Below are positions 34,807 to 45,869 of a stretch of 64,000 nt of DNA, piece by piece. The stretch comes from Brachionus manjavacas (Eukaryota; Rotifera; Eurotatoria; Ploima; Brachionidae): positions 3,455,501-3,519,500 of the forward strand of contig JAHQIY010000010.1 in NCBI GenBank assembly GCA_019054805.1, written 5' to 3'. Numbering within the stretch: position 1 is the first letter of the stretch; the number at the start of each line of letters is the position of its first letter. A program made the translations under genes and the position numbers. The notes beneath the pieces are model-generated. The model was not told the origin of the DNA. It did not search any database and saw only the letters and a list, made by a program, of their open reading frames with translations.

Positions 34807-34990
34807 GCTACAGCAAGCGAGCTTGCGGAGATGACTTACTCGGAAGCCATCTATGGTAGCTAATTGCGCAAAAATCGGGAGATTAATTAAGGAACTACAA
34901 TGAAAGTAACGGAGACGAAACTGAGGTACAAGACGAATACAAGAGATTATACAGATTAATGTGATTAAGTAGATAAAAAGTAATTCAAAA
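34755..34990 (-). mobile_element. Retroelement 3' end with (ATT)n tail
   Basis: On the minus strand the sequence ends CCGCAAGCTCGCTTGCTGTA, a hairpin, followed by (ATT)n. The same end occurs at 20660-20760. It resembles the hairpin plus trinucleotide tails of the CR1/L2-like copies. Confidence 0.55.
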
Positions 34991-35199
34991 AATTAGTCAT
35001 GAATAAGAAATAAATAAAAAATGAATTAAATAATGGTTCAATAGTATAAAAAACTAAGAGATGATTAATTACATAAATAGGTTAGTTACAATTGATTATT
35101 GATTATATGATTAAAAAAAAAAAAAAAAAAAAAATTAGCTAAATAAATGAATGTTAAGAAGACTTAAATTGTAATAGATTGTTACATGTGTTACAGCAT

Positions 35200-35620
35200 T
35201 TATTTATTTATTTTTTTTTTAACATTTAATTAAATTTACAAATTTAAAATAAAGATAGGAAATTTCTAATATATAGTTACAAGAATGTACAAAAAGAAAG
35301 GTTAGACGTTAACCAGTTATGAAGTACAGGCCGACTTATAGGCATCGTAGTGGTTCTTGAATTGGTTAACCGAGGTCGATTCAGTAACTGGCGGGGGCAA
35401 AGCGTTCCACTCGTTGATGACCCTGTTGGTGAAGAAGTTTGCTCGCTGCTGACATTTGGTCGTGACTTGGCCAGAAAGTCTTCTCCTGTGTCCCCTATTA
35501 TTACCAGCTGGTCCTGCTTGCGAGAGAGAGTTACAGTGTTCCATAGGTTTCACCCAGCATACAGCGTTGAATCCGCTATAAGAAAATTTTTTTTGGATTG
35601 GCTTCATTTTTTATTATTAA
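35200..35620 (-). mobile_element. LINE ORF2 C-terminal fragment
   Basis: Encodes NRGHRRRLSGQVTTKCQQRA, NFFTNRVINEWNALPPPVTE and VNQFKNHYDAYKSACTS, the CR1/L2 ORF2 end in an open 96-codon frame. The 3' A/T tail lies at about 35200-35230 on the left. Confidence 0.8.
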
Positions 35621-35867
35621 TGAGGAAGGAAATCTCGAAAACGTGATAAATACGAACATAAAAAAATTGAAGAATGGCTTTTCAAAGGAAAAATTAAAAT
35701 GAAAAATATGTTAATGAATGAACTTGGCTTTTAAATTTAAATCATAACGAAACAATCCAGTATTTTAAATTTTACCTTCAATCTCAAATGGATATGAAAC
35801 CTGAACTGGTTGTAACATTCCATAAACTATTTGACTCGGTTTAACCCGAATACAACTTAAACAAGCG

Positions 35868-36058
35868 CTTACCTACCTCTTTTGATTGTAAAATGAAGGG
35901 ATTAGTTCGAGTTTTGGTCTTTTAAAAGACATTTGAAAATAGAATGTAAGTAGGGATCCTTAGCTTGCTCCTCTATGATGTTTAGATTGTTTAAATTCAC
36001 TTGCCTCAATCCCAAGTTGAATATTTCCTATTAACAAGTAAGATTTAGATATCAATAA
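35868..36058. repeat. Outer inverted repeat, left arm
   Basis: Near-identical reverse complement of 39300-39487 (shared TTTGATTGTAAAATGAAGGG, GTAAGTAGGGATCCTTAGCT, AATATTTCCTATTAACAAGT). It encloses the Gypsy fragment and the pogo-like transposon. Probably part of the Gypsy element present twice in opposite orientation. Confidence 0.8.
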
Positions 36059-36597
36059 TATGTAACAAATGTCCTCGACACATGAGCTAGTAAAAGTATG
36101 ATTAAGTAAGAATGTTTTTTTAAAATTCTTGATTTCAAAGAACCAGGGAGTATCAAAGTTAAAAAATTCTAAGCTTTTAAAAATTAAGTTAGGAGACACT
36201 TCGTTTATCGGAAGAAGTCTCAGAGTAAAGTAAGATATTAACATTGAAGGTGATTCTTATCCTTTAGAATTGCTTTTTTAGAAACCTTACCTTATGATAT
36301 TCTTTTTGGAATGAACTTTATTTCTTTAAAACTGGACTGTGAGAGAGAAGGAAGCATATGTCAATTGTGGGCATGTGAGCAGTTAATGCCGTTTATTATC
36401 GGAGTGAAATTTGTGATTGAAACCGATCATTAATCCTTGAGATGGTTAATGGAGGCTCAAACTTTTTCGCGACTTAATAGGTCGGCTTTGAGGCTTAGTG
36501 AGTCTAACTTTGAGATAAGGCACAAAAAAGGTTGGAAGAACTCTAATGCTGATGTTTTGTCTGGACTCATCCCAAGAAAAATAGAGCCTGATATAAC
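36059..36597 (+). mobile_element. Gypsy-type LTR retrotransposon pol fragment (protease joined to RNase H)
   Basis: Decayed frames on the plus strand read SLRVKYDINIEGDSYPLE and YDILFGMNFI, the end of a retropepsin, then jump directly to DCEREGSICQLWA, FVIETDH, LRWLMEAQ, FEIRHKKGWKNSNADVLSGL, the RNase H region. The whole reverse transcriptase is deleted between them. Described as a broken copy; no LTR identified. Confidence 0.75.
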
Positions 36598-39290
36598 CGT
36601 ATTCCTTTGTTCGATAATGCAGCGCTACAATCTAGAACACATCATTGGCGCAGGCGCTATACTAAATCTCGCCCATGTTAAATTCAACTTAACTTGTGTT
36701 GCATGCGCCAAAACCGTATTTGGGTTGTGGCGATGCACTATATCCAGGGTCTTGAGAATAGTGCTGTATTATTTGAATGATTTAAAAAGAAAATATAAAA
36801 ATAATTCAAGACAATATTTTTTTATTTTATATTTGGTGCAGCATTAAAAATTAAAATAAAGAAAAAATTAAAAAAAAAAAAAATAATTTTAATTAGTATT
36901 TTAATATACGATTCAAGTAGTGGTGCAGCATCATATATATGAATTCTAATGATGACACAGTAATTTTGAGCATTTTAGAATTAAGCTTAAAATAAATGTA
37001 TAAATAAGAGTTGAATTCAGTTAAAAGTTTGTATTTTGCGAACAAATTCAAAAATGGAAACTGAAACCAACAACATTGAAAATGGTGATGAATTTCAATC
37101 AGATGATCCAACATATTTAAATACTTCAAATACAAGCTCATCCGAAGATTCAAGCAAACAATCAACTTCAACACCAGAGAAACGAGCTGATAAAACCAGA
37201 TACACATTGTATTTTAAAACGAAAGTTATAGCTAAATATTATAGTAGAAGTGTAAAAATATCAACAAATGTTCAAAAAAGTTTGGGATCGATCGTCGATC
37301 AATTAGCAAATGGATTAAGAATGAAAAGAATATTACTGAAACAAAACACAAACGGTCTCGAACAACATGTCATGTTCAAGCTGATAAATGTTTTTATCCC
37401 GAACTTGAGAAAGAACTTTTTCAAAGGGTGATGGAACAACGTAACAAAGGTGCTTGTCTTAATTCTAAAAGTATACGACAACGTGCGTTGATAATTTTCG
37501 ATAAGGTCTATGAAACATTTGGTTTTGAGATAGATAACATCAAATGGTCGCGACTAGCCGAAAAATGCTATAAGCGTAATCAAAGGCTTTTTTTCCGAGT
37601 GCCAAAGGTTCACTTCGAAATTCAATTTCGTTAGAAAATCTGTTTTTAGCATGGATGAAACTTCGATTTATTTGGACTATCCAAGCAATTACACTTATGC
37701 TGTAAAGGGTTCAAAACGTGTAACTGCTATTACAACCGGTGATGAAAAGACCAGAATATCTGCATTATTTACAGCTTCAGCTGATAGTGACAAATTGCCA
37801 ATTTTTATACTTGTAACAAGAATCACTGATTCGCCAAATTTAACACCATCCGACAATGTCGTTGTCGAATACAAAAGTTCAGCAACGTTTAATGACCAGA
37901 CAATTGTTGAATACGTCAGCAGAGTGTTTCATCCTCATTTGCTAAAAGATGGAATAATCGATGCAAAATTACTATTAGAATCTGCAAGATGTTATTCAAC
38001 ACAAAAAGTTAAAGACAAATTCAATGAGTGTAATTTTGAATCAGTTATCATTCCGCCTTGACTTACCGGTTTATTACAACCTGCTGACGTGTGCTGATTT
38101 TCAAAGATTAAATCTGAGTACCACGAGCGTTGGAATGATTGGTTTATGAATGAAGAGAAACAAATACACGATTTGGTAATACAAAATCACCAGGTTATGT
38201 AAAATGTATTACATGTCTGTCTGAAATATGGAGAAATTTTGATATCGATTTGTTACGAGCAAGCTTTGATTATTGTGGAATCACAAGCCAGTATCAGTTG
38301 CATTCAGCTTTGGATCACATTATTAAAAATAATGTCTTAATTAATGATTTTGTTAAAGAAGCAATAAATTTTGACGATTGTGAGGACTTTGTTGATGACG
38401 ACCAGAATTTGTTCGAAGATGAAGGTGAGGAGTCATCTAATTCATCGGATAACTCAAACACTCCATCGCCCACCACTACATCATTACCTAGTAATACATC
38501 ATCAACTATTAATACATCATCAGATAGTAATGCATCATCAGCTAGGACTTCATTGTCAAGTAAAAATGCAACACAAGCCAGCAATTTAGTTCTGTCTCAA
38601 GCTAATAACATACCAATTGTTTCAAATTCACAATCATCTGTAATGATACATAGTCAAAATATACCAGTGTCGATACCCCAATTTATTTGTGCGTCTGTAA
38701 GTGTTGATCCGTCTACTCAATTGAATTCAAATCAAATTCAAGAAACAAATGCATTAACGCAGCAAGGAAATAATATTGCAAATAATGGTCAAGTAAAGAG
38801 ACGTGGAAGGGCAAAAGGCTCTAAAAGCAAAACAAAAAACACTGATTAAATAGTTCATTTCTTATTCTTTTTTTTTAATTCTTTCTTTCTGAATTCTATA
38901 AATATGTCTATTTTTGGAGTCGTTTTAAATTATAAAAAGCAATTTTTTTTACGAATGAAGCCGCACCACAAACCGAGTTCAATTTCTTTTTTATTAAAAT
39001 TTTTATTTTTTTTAATTTTAAATTCTTTTTTATTTTAAATTTTTAATGCTGCACCAAATATAAAATAAAAAAATATTGTCTTGAATTATTTTTATATTTT
39101 CTTTTTAAATCATTCAAATAATACAGCACTATTCTTAAGACCCTGGATATAGTGCATCGCCACAACCCAAATACGGTTTTGGCGCATGCAACACAAGTTA
39201 AGTTGAATTTAACATGGGCGAAATTTAGTATAGCGCCTGCGCCAATGATGTGTTCTTGGTTGTGGCGCTGCATTATCGAACCAAGGAATA
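36598..39290 (+). mobile_element. Pogo/Jerky-type DNA transposon with about 240-bp terminal inverted repeats
   Basis: Terminal repeats 36598-36850 and about 39035-39290 match closely, beginning CCGTATTCCTTGGTTCGATA at the right end; the left has one change. They contain CATCATTGGCGCAGGCGCTA and GTTGCATGCGCCAAAACCG. The centre carries a nearly full-length transposase reading with few frameshifts. TA duplication at the borders is not clean: TAA on the left, TA on the right. A relatively recent insertion adjoining the Gypsy fragment. Confidence 0.8.
37054..38849 (+). pseudogene. Pogo/Jerky-type DDE transposase, frameshifted
   Basis: Cut-and-paste transposase of the CENP-B/Jerky group. In order: acidic Ser-rich N terminus; first helix-turn-helix; CENP-B-like helix-turn-helix (EQRNKGACLNSKSIRQRALI, 37428-37560); DDE_1 catalytic region starting MDETSIYLDY (37651) with KGSKRV, TGDEKTRISALFTASAD and KLPIFIL; LLLESARCYSTQKVKDKF where the family has (D/E)SARxH; SVIIPP followed by a TGA within LTGLLQPADV; then RASFDYCGITSQYQLHSALD and a long Ser/Thr/Asn-rich tail ending KRRGRAKGSKSK, an AT-hook. 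At least three breaks, so this copy is probably not active. Confidence 0.8.
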
Positions 39291-39299
39291 CGGTATTGA

Positions 39300-39487
39300 T
39301 ATCGATATCTTACTTGTTAATAGGAAATATTCAACTTGGGATTGAGGTAAGTGAATTTAAACAATCTAAACATCATAGAGGAGCAAGCTAAGGATCCCTA
39401 CTTACATTCTATTTTCAAATGTCTTTCAAAAGACCTAAACTCGAACTAATCCCTTCATTTTACAATCAAAAGAGGTAGGTAAGTACT
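39300..39487. repeat. Outer inverted repeat, right arm
   Basis: Reverse complement of 35868-36058. It directly abuts the right end of the pogo-type element, whereas the left arm is 540 nt away from it. Confidence 0.8.
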
Positions 39488-39599
39488 TGTTTAAGCTTGA
39501 AAACGATAGTTTGGCATCACCAGCTTTTCGTTAGTTTGGCATCACTACTTATTCGTTACTTAAACAAATTGAATATTTCAAAAAAGGTGGTATTTTCCA

Positions 39600-39870
39600 T
39601 TTAAATCAATTTCAATTTTATAACTATAATGGAAAATGTAAATGTCTGTTCAAAAGTCATGCTACACGATCTTTGAAAAAAACTCTAGAAAAAAAAACTA
39701 ATCTTGACCTAAAACTTTTTAAAAACAGTTTAAAACTAAAAGAAAAAGTTATGTTCTTAGGAATTACATTAGACTCAAAACTTTCATGAAAAATGTAAAA
39801 TGTTATGGTATTTTTCTTAAAAATTTTAATTCCGCTTTCGATCAGTTCAAATGTTATGAATCTATATGAA
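39600..39870 (+). mobile_element. LINE reverse transcriptase thumb fragment
   Basis: Reads LKLKEKVMFLGITLDSKLS before several stops; LGI.LDSKL is typical of CR1/Jockey-type elements. Confidence 0.6.
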
Positions 39871-40439
39871 CAGACCGTCAGCGTTTAGCAGATTGATAAT
39901 AAATGGACAATAAGCTGACATAAATTTTTATTTTAGAAGTTGAATAATTCATCTGTTAATTGAAATGTAACAAAATATTTTTCCCAAAATTAATTATTTA
40001 AATTTTGACAAATTAAACATTACAAAAAATTTTTAAGAAAAAACTCATTTCGCCCGATGCATGTACCCTTCTTTTTCAAAAGTGGAGAAATAATCCCAGG
40101 ACAAAAAAAGAGAATGAAGGAAACTCGGATATACACAAAGTAAGGCCAAAATTAATTTCGGAACCAAAATCTTAGAAGAAATGAAACACACTTATCAAGA
40201 ATATGAGACACAATTTGGGGCTCTGCAGTATTTCAATATTCTTTTTTAACCAACCGCAACGGCTTTTTCAATGAAGAAGTGTCATAAAAATAACACTTAA
40301 AAAAATGGGTTGAAACTCGTTAGGTGTAAAATAGAATTTTGAAAAACCGTGAGCATACAATTTGGATTCAAATCAAACATCTTAACTGAGCATACTTTGT
40401 TTGTATTTGATGAAACAATCAAATATTTTAAACTTAAGT

Positions 40440-41290
40440 ATAAGCTAAGCTTAATTAGTGCAATTGATACGAGAAAAGCCTTTGATAAAGTCAAAAAGGT
40501 AAAACTAACGCTCTTAGTAATTTAAAAGATTGATCCAGAAACCGAAAAAGAAAGTCGTTGGAGTTAAAGAAGGTGACCCATTATCCCCGGAATTATTCAT
40601 GTTCAATGAAGAAAAATTAAGAACTAATAATTAATATCAGAAATAAATGAAACAAATCAAGAGTGCTTATGTGCACAGACGATCTAATCCTAATTACCGA
40701 AAGCCCAGAAAACCTCCAAAAAATACTTAAGATTTGGGAAAATTTTGGTCAAGAGAAAGAAATTAAATTTAATCCTCTAAAAACATAAATTATGGGAATT
40801 AAATACTAGATAGAAGAAAAATGTACACTCTGTAAAATAGAGATCGAGTGGGTAAAGACCCTTAAATATTAAGGTGTTGCTGTTACAGAAAATAACAATA
40901 GAAATACTCACTTACATGAGAAAAGACTTACAACTTTGTTATGCTCTGAAGTCATAAATTGATATCGAAGTAATAAGAAGACCAAAAAAAAGTCAATTAA
41001 ACCAATTGTGTACTATATCCTTGAAATTTGTTATATAAACAACACTGAAACAAAAAAATACAAACAATGGAGGGCAGAATTATAAAAAGTATGATTGAAG
41101 TAAAAAAAGGAAACCAAACATTTAACTAGCTTAATGCATTGGACATCGAAACAGTTAAATTGAAAAAAAAAACAAAAGTCTTCATTAGTGAAACAACTTT
41201 TCAAAAACGATTACACCTTTGGACTCCTGCAATCGATTGAGAAAAAAGAACTCGATTACAAAAAATTCAATGAACTAGAAGTTATTTATT
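40440..41290 (+). mobile_element. LINE reverse transcriptase fragment of another clade
   Basis: Reads TRKAFDKVKK, VGVKEGDPLSPELFMFNEE, ECLCADDLILITESPENLQK, ILKIWENFGQEKEIKFNP and VKTLKY.GVAVTENN, i.e. D(A/T)..AFD, (Q)GDPLSP.LF, (Y/C)ADD and LKYLG motifs. Many stops. The QGDPLSP and ADDLILI style resembles R2/Dong/RTE-related or other LINE groups rather than the CR1 copies nearby. Confidence 0.65.
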
Positions 41291-43088
41291 TATTTATCTA
41301 ATTAAGCCTCATAGGCAAGTTTACATAAAAAAAAAAAAAAAGAAAAAAAATATCTTAATATAAAATATCTATCTAAGTTGATTACATAATTACATAAATC
41401 TTGCAAATTTCTTAATAACAAATGCTCTTTTCAGTAGTATATTTTGTCTTATGTCTAATTCGTTTAGTTTCTTTTCACCAATAAACAGGAGATCTAAATG
41501 ATATCTGAAAATAGATTGACAAAATTGTTTGTATAAAAACCCAACAATATCAACCAAGGCCATAAAAAGAGTAAAAACTTTTCTCTACTTTCTTCCACTT
41601 TTCTTCTATAAAATTCGAAACAAACTCTCTTCCTCCAATTGGTAAACCCAAATAAATAAAATTATGAACTTGAGAAGCTAGGAAAATAAGCGAAAAAATT
41701 AAAGAAATAAATGATGAAAAAAAATAATGGCAAAGAATAGTATAAGTGAGTCAATCAAAACATGCAATGATAATGCAATGTTTTGCAAAGATAGATAACA
41801 ATGATCAACATGGAAAAATACTTTCAACCTTCTTAATAATTGTAAAAATCACAGATTCGATTCAAATTATTCGAATTTAAATTATCAAAATAGTTAAATA
41901 GAAAAAAATTTTTAATTTGTATTATAGTTTTTCTTTTTCTTTTATATTTTACAATTTTACTACATCGGCAAAATTGGCGCTAAATAAAATAAATGAAAAT
42001 AATTGCTGATAAATTGATTTCGCCCATCTTTGTATTAATGATTAATGCAGATTCCTTAACTAGAGAAAATTTTGAAAAATTAATTGATTTAAGTTTTTCC
42101 AATTTTCTGTCAAGTTTAATTTACTAACCCAGTAACCCTGGGGGAGCTTCTATTCCATTGTCGACTAGATCAAATTCAATTAATTGACTTTTTTGATTAT
42201 TCAAAAAATAAGTAAAGCTGTAAGACATCAAAATTAATTTTTTAATTAAGCTATTTTTATTTTTAGGCTTTATTTCAAAGACACACATTTCCCGTTGAGT
42301 TTTTGAATGAATTTTTAGACAAATTTGTTTAATTAATTTTTACTAACTCTGCTTATTAACGATCTTGGTCTATTGAGAATTTTTATCAATTGAAGTTTAT
42401 TTTGATTCAATTTATTTTATTTATTTATTTCATTTTTTATTTCATTTTAAGAATGGTATAAGTGAATCAATAAAAACATGCTTTGCAATGATGAACAACA
42501 ACGATCAAAATGGGTTTACACTTCTCAACCTACTTATAAAGGCATTCTAAAAAAAAAAAAAATGAATAATTGATTAAAAGATTAAAATATTTTATACTTT
42601 TATGTTTATTATGCAAAAATTAAAACTTGCATATACAATCTATAAATTATTCTTTTAATTGAAACTAATTTAACTTTTCATTTTTATTTACAAAATTGTA
42701 TCATTATTTGCTGTCTTAAATTTTACTTTTTACATTTTTAATTTTTATACATCGCCAGAATTGGCGCAAAATGAAATAAATAATAATAATCAATTTATTT
42801 TATGAAAGAATTTTTACATGCAACTCAAAATTTCATTTAAACACTTGAAGAACGTTTCTTTTTAAATAATTTTTCTACGCCTCTAAAAACATAAAATTTT
42901 TAACTAAAGCTAAAAATAAAAATTTACTTAAATAATAATAAAATGTAGGAATATTCATTTTTAATAAATGAATAAAATTGGTTATTACCAGTCAAAATAT
43001 TTCCGGTAATTAGAAACTATAGAAATAATAAATCTTCAAAAATAGAAAAAGCAGGAAATTTTTTTATGATATTTTTTTAAATAAAAAA
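41291..43088. other. Intergenic stretch upstream of the receptor gene, with two retroelement tails
   Basis: 41944-41990 (CGGCAAAATTGGCGC then AAATAAAATAAATG) and 42750-42790 (CGCCAGAATTGGCGC then AAATGAAATAAATAATAA) are two related hairpin tails. Segments before each (AATAGTATAAGTGAGTCAAT and GAATGGTATAAGTGAATCAA, then ATGATAATGCAA / ATGATGAACAAC) match too, so these are two 3' ends of one unknown element on the plus strand. No promoter motif I can name. Confidence 0.5.
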
Positions 43089-44063
43089 ATGTGTTCCAAT
43101 ATTTCCAATCATACAAACTGTAGCCAAGCTCAAGTTTTTGATAGTTTTTCAAAATTTCTGAACTGTTTTGGTTACTTTGCTAAAAACAATTTTCTGGCCA
43201 CATTTTTTGGATTTTTATTATACATTCTAATTCTGGTGTCAAATTTACTTTTGGCCAAAAATCTCCTCAAAACTTGTCTCAGCATCTACGATAAAATTGC
43301 CCTAGCTATGTGCGTAATGGACATAATAACATGCCTGGTCGACTATCCATTTTATTTGATAGAAAATTTGTTTCATTATTTTCCGCTACCGAAAGCAGTG
43401 GCGCACATCTGGGCATCCTATGACAACAACATCAATACTACCACTGCTCTGCACATGCTTTACCTGTCTTTGGTCCTTTTGAAGAGTGTCAAACAACCAG
43501 TCAAATTCAAAAATGATTTTCTAGTCAAACGATTCAAAATAATCATTTTGTCTATTTGGACATTTGGCTTTGCAATTTGGATACCAATTACAAATGTTTT
43601 TGGAATGAAAGCTTTTAGTCTTGAAATAAATTTTAGTTCAAAAATTCAAAAATTTTTTCTTGCTTTTATTTTCTGGTTTTCGATTCTAATGAGCTTGCTA
43701 TTAGTTGGAATCGTTTTGATGGTCAGCATGAACATACTTAAAAATAAGCGTATTTCATTTTTTTCCCAAGGTGATCAGAATTCATTTAATAAAAAGAGAA
43801 AAAAACACGTAAGAGCGCTTAACATGCACTCTCAGTTCAAAATTGTTCTGTTGGTATTTACATTTTGGATTCAATGGATAATACCATGCTCATTTTATCT
43901 TTTAGATGTATATTTCTATATATTTTCTGATCAGATTATGAAAAACATTTACTGGCTCACTTACACAGTTTGTTTCACTGATCCAATTGTAATTTATGTT
44001 TTTAATCCGAAAATTGGTTCAAAATTTAACAGGGCTCACAGCTCAATCAAAACAATAACTTAG
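43089..44063 (+). CDS. Orphan class A-like G-protein-coupled receptor, single exon, 324 aa
   Basis: Predicted plasma-membrane receptor; ligand unknown. The extracellular N terminus has three packed N-glycosylation sequons (NIS, NHT, NCS) in the first ten residues. Seven hydrophobic segments are visible at about residues 33-58, 68-92, 112-132, 147-170, 187-217, 249-270 and 284-305. Family marks: Asn in TM1 (VSNLLL), Asp in TM2 (CVMDII), Trp in TM4 (LSIWTF), Trp and Pro in TM6 (FWIQWIIP), and DPIVIY in TM7 where rhodopsins have NPxxY. The DRY motif after TM3 is replaced by LKS, and the usual Cys at the start of TM3 is missing. The basic third loop (KKRKKHVRA) fits G-protein or arrestin contact. 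A long AT-rich stretch precedes the ATG. I cannot assign a subfamily. Confidence 0.82.
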   Translation: MCSNISNHTNCSQAQVFDSFSKFLNCFGYFAKNNFLATFFGFLLYILILVSNLLLAKNLLKTCLSIYDKIALAMCVMDIITCLVDYPFYLIENLFHYFPLPKAVAHIWASYDNNINTTTALHMLYLSLVLLKSVKQPVKFKNDFLVKRFKIIILSIWTFGFAIWIPITNVFGMKAFSLEINFSSKIQKFFLAFIFWFSILMSLLLVGIVLMVSMNILKNKRISFFSQGDQNSFNKKRKKHVRALNMHSQFKIVLLVFTFWIQWIIPCSFYLLDVYFYIFSDQIMKNIYWLTYTVCFTDPIVIYVFNPKIGSKFNRAHSSIKTIT

Positions 44064-44536
44064 CATGAAAATTTTCAAGCTGATCTTGTTTGACATCAAA
44101 ATGACATCATTATCTTTTGCATATTGAGATTCTTGATGTTAAATTTCTTTTTAGCTTCAATCAGCACTCTATTCAACCAATTTATATTGTCATGTTTTTA
44201 AATTTAATTTTTTAAGCTTTATTCAATTTAAATTTGAAATAAACTATAAATGTAGATAATTTCTTTAAATATTTAAAAGCAAGCAGTTAGTTGATGTTTA
44301 AAAGGCTGTTCTGCAAGCGCGGAGGGCTAACTACCCGACCGCCTTAGCATAAATATAGTAACAAAGAAATCAAGAATTAAGAGAGAAGCTCAAGGGAGTA
44401 TTGGTAGCATCTAAATGACCGATACAACGTCAGTCATGACGCTTGAAACTGAAAACCTACGTAGAGGTTGCAAGCAGAAAAGGCGATATTTAATGCGATA
44501 CACAGATGTAGAAAATGACCCTAAGCACCACAGAGA
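44064..44536 (+). other. 3' flank of the receptor gene and a LINE tail
   Basis: AATAAA-like signals lie about 44235-44250. 44290-44545 carries a low-similarity RTE-like LINE end finishing ATGACCCTAAGCACCACAGA, which matches the last bases of the copy at 26445. Confidence 0.45.
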
Positions 44537-44809
44537 GTGAATAATGTAAAAAAAATGGGTGCTAATTAACCGCATTTGTATTTTAATTAAATGATCTCAT
44601 AAAAATTGTGAATACTATTGATATGAACATTATTCAATAATACGATGCAGTGATAAACATTGTTCAATTTGAAGATATATTTTTTTTTTTTTTTTTTTTT
44701 TTAAAACCTCTGGGCTTACGCCCCTTCAGAGTTATGTTTATTAAAAAAAGAGAAATAAAATTAAAAAATAAAATAAAAACAAATAAGTTAATAAGTTAAA
44801 AGGATAATA
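44537..44809 (-). repeat. Penelope LTR-like direct repeat, downstream copy
   Basis: About 90% identical to 47961-48231 by eye. It contains a T-run followed by a hairpin region CCTCTGGGCTTACGCCCC. The upstream copy differs at scattered positions and in homopolymer lengths. Confidence 0.85.
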
Positions 44810-44934
44810 CAAATAATAAATATTTGTTATTTAGATAAAAAATATTTTTTTTATTCAAAATACAAATATTAAACCAAAAATTTTATAAAAAATTTTTTAA
44901 TTTAAAAAAACGAAATTATTTTATTATATTATTC

Positions 44935-44965
44935 GACGCGTTTCGACCAAAATGGCCTTCTTCAG
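44935..44965 (-). ncRNA. Hammerhead-ribozyme-like motif in the Penelope 3' region
   Basis: The minus strand reads CTGAAGA, a helix arm GGCC, loop ATTTT, GGTC, GAAA and then CGCGTC. These are the CUGANGA and GAAA cores around stem II, with a very short stem III and GUC cleavage-type triplet. Stem I pairing is poor (only the first two pairs), so a degenerate copy is likely. Confidence 0.35.
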
Positions 44966-45249
44966 GATCTAAAGTGACAATTATTTTAAGAAAAGTTAAT
45001 TAATAACCCAATAAAATAAATTAAAAAAATAAAAAAAATTTTTTGAAAATATAGAAAATTGAAATTTTTCCACATAAAATTACTTAATTTTTTAGAGTAA
45101 TATTTAATAAGAAATTAAAATATAATAAAAAAATGTTTTTCAATATTCTAAACTAATTTCAATATTTTATTTACATTATTATAAAAAAGTCAAAGTTTAA
45201 ATATTTTCTATTTTTGGTATTTTTACATTTATTATAGATATATTTAAAC

Positions 45250-45768
45250 TTAAAAAAAAAAGTGTATCAAATCTGTTTCAGTCGATTTACGAATTAGATC
45301 ATTATTTAGGTCTGATTTAAATATATAAAAATCTTCTTTTTTGTGACCAATTATGCTAAAATGAATAGCAACTTCAGAACACTTGTCGTAATTGCTAAGT
45401 GATTTTCTCAAATCTTTATTAAATTTTCTTATTGAATTTAAATGTTCCGATATTCTTTTTTTTGCACATCTAGAAGATTCTCCAATATAAAATATATTAC
45501 ATTTTCTGCACTTAATAAAATAAATAATCCCTATTGAATCGCAATTTGAATTAGTTAAAAATGGAATATAAAAATTTTTATATTTAATAAAGCTACTTTC
45601 ACAAGAAAACTGACAAACATTACAATTAGTTTGATAGCATTTTTTTGAACAATAATAAGGTTTTTGGTCAATTTTAAAATTCAATACAAAAAGTGAACCA
45701 ATATTTTTATCTATTCTATTTACAACCAGCAAGTTTTTATCTTTTATAAAATTGGAATATTTTTTCAC
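45250..45768 (-). pseudogene. GIY-YIG endonuclease domain of the Penelope-like element
   Basis: 172 codons. A Cys cluster (CSKKCYQTNCNVCQFSC) precedes GIIYFIKCRKCNIFYIGESS, the GIY...YIG core, followed by an Arg/Lys helix (AKKRISEHLNSI) and VAIHF..IGHK. This matches the linker zinc motif plus GIY-YIG nuclease of Penelope-like elements, which nicks target DNA. The frame is separated from the reverse transcriptase by about 100 nt with a frameshift. Confidence 0.85.
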
Positions 45769-45869
45769 CTTAGTAAATGATTCATATATTAATTTCTTTA
45801 AATTTAAAAAATTGTTGTCATATTTAAGAAAAATTTTAGGTTATCTTTTTGTTCATTAATTTTATTTTT

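Noticed and set aside
34649..34834. 61-codon frame ending in a poly-Asn run
   Set aside because: The run is translation of a (TAA)n-type microsatellite in a retroelement tail.
37299..38584. Minus-strand frames overlapping the pogo-type transposase
   Set aside because: Shadows of the plus-strand coding sequence; the Asp/Ser-rich minus frame mirrors the Ser/Thr/Asn codons of the transposase tail.
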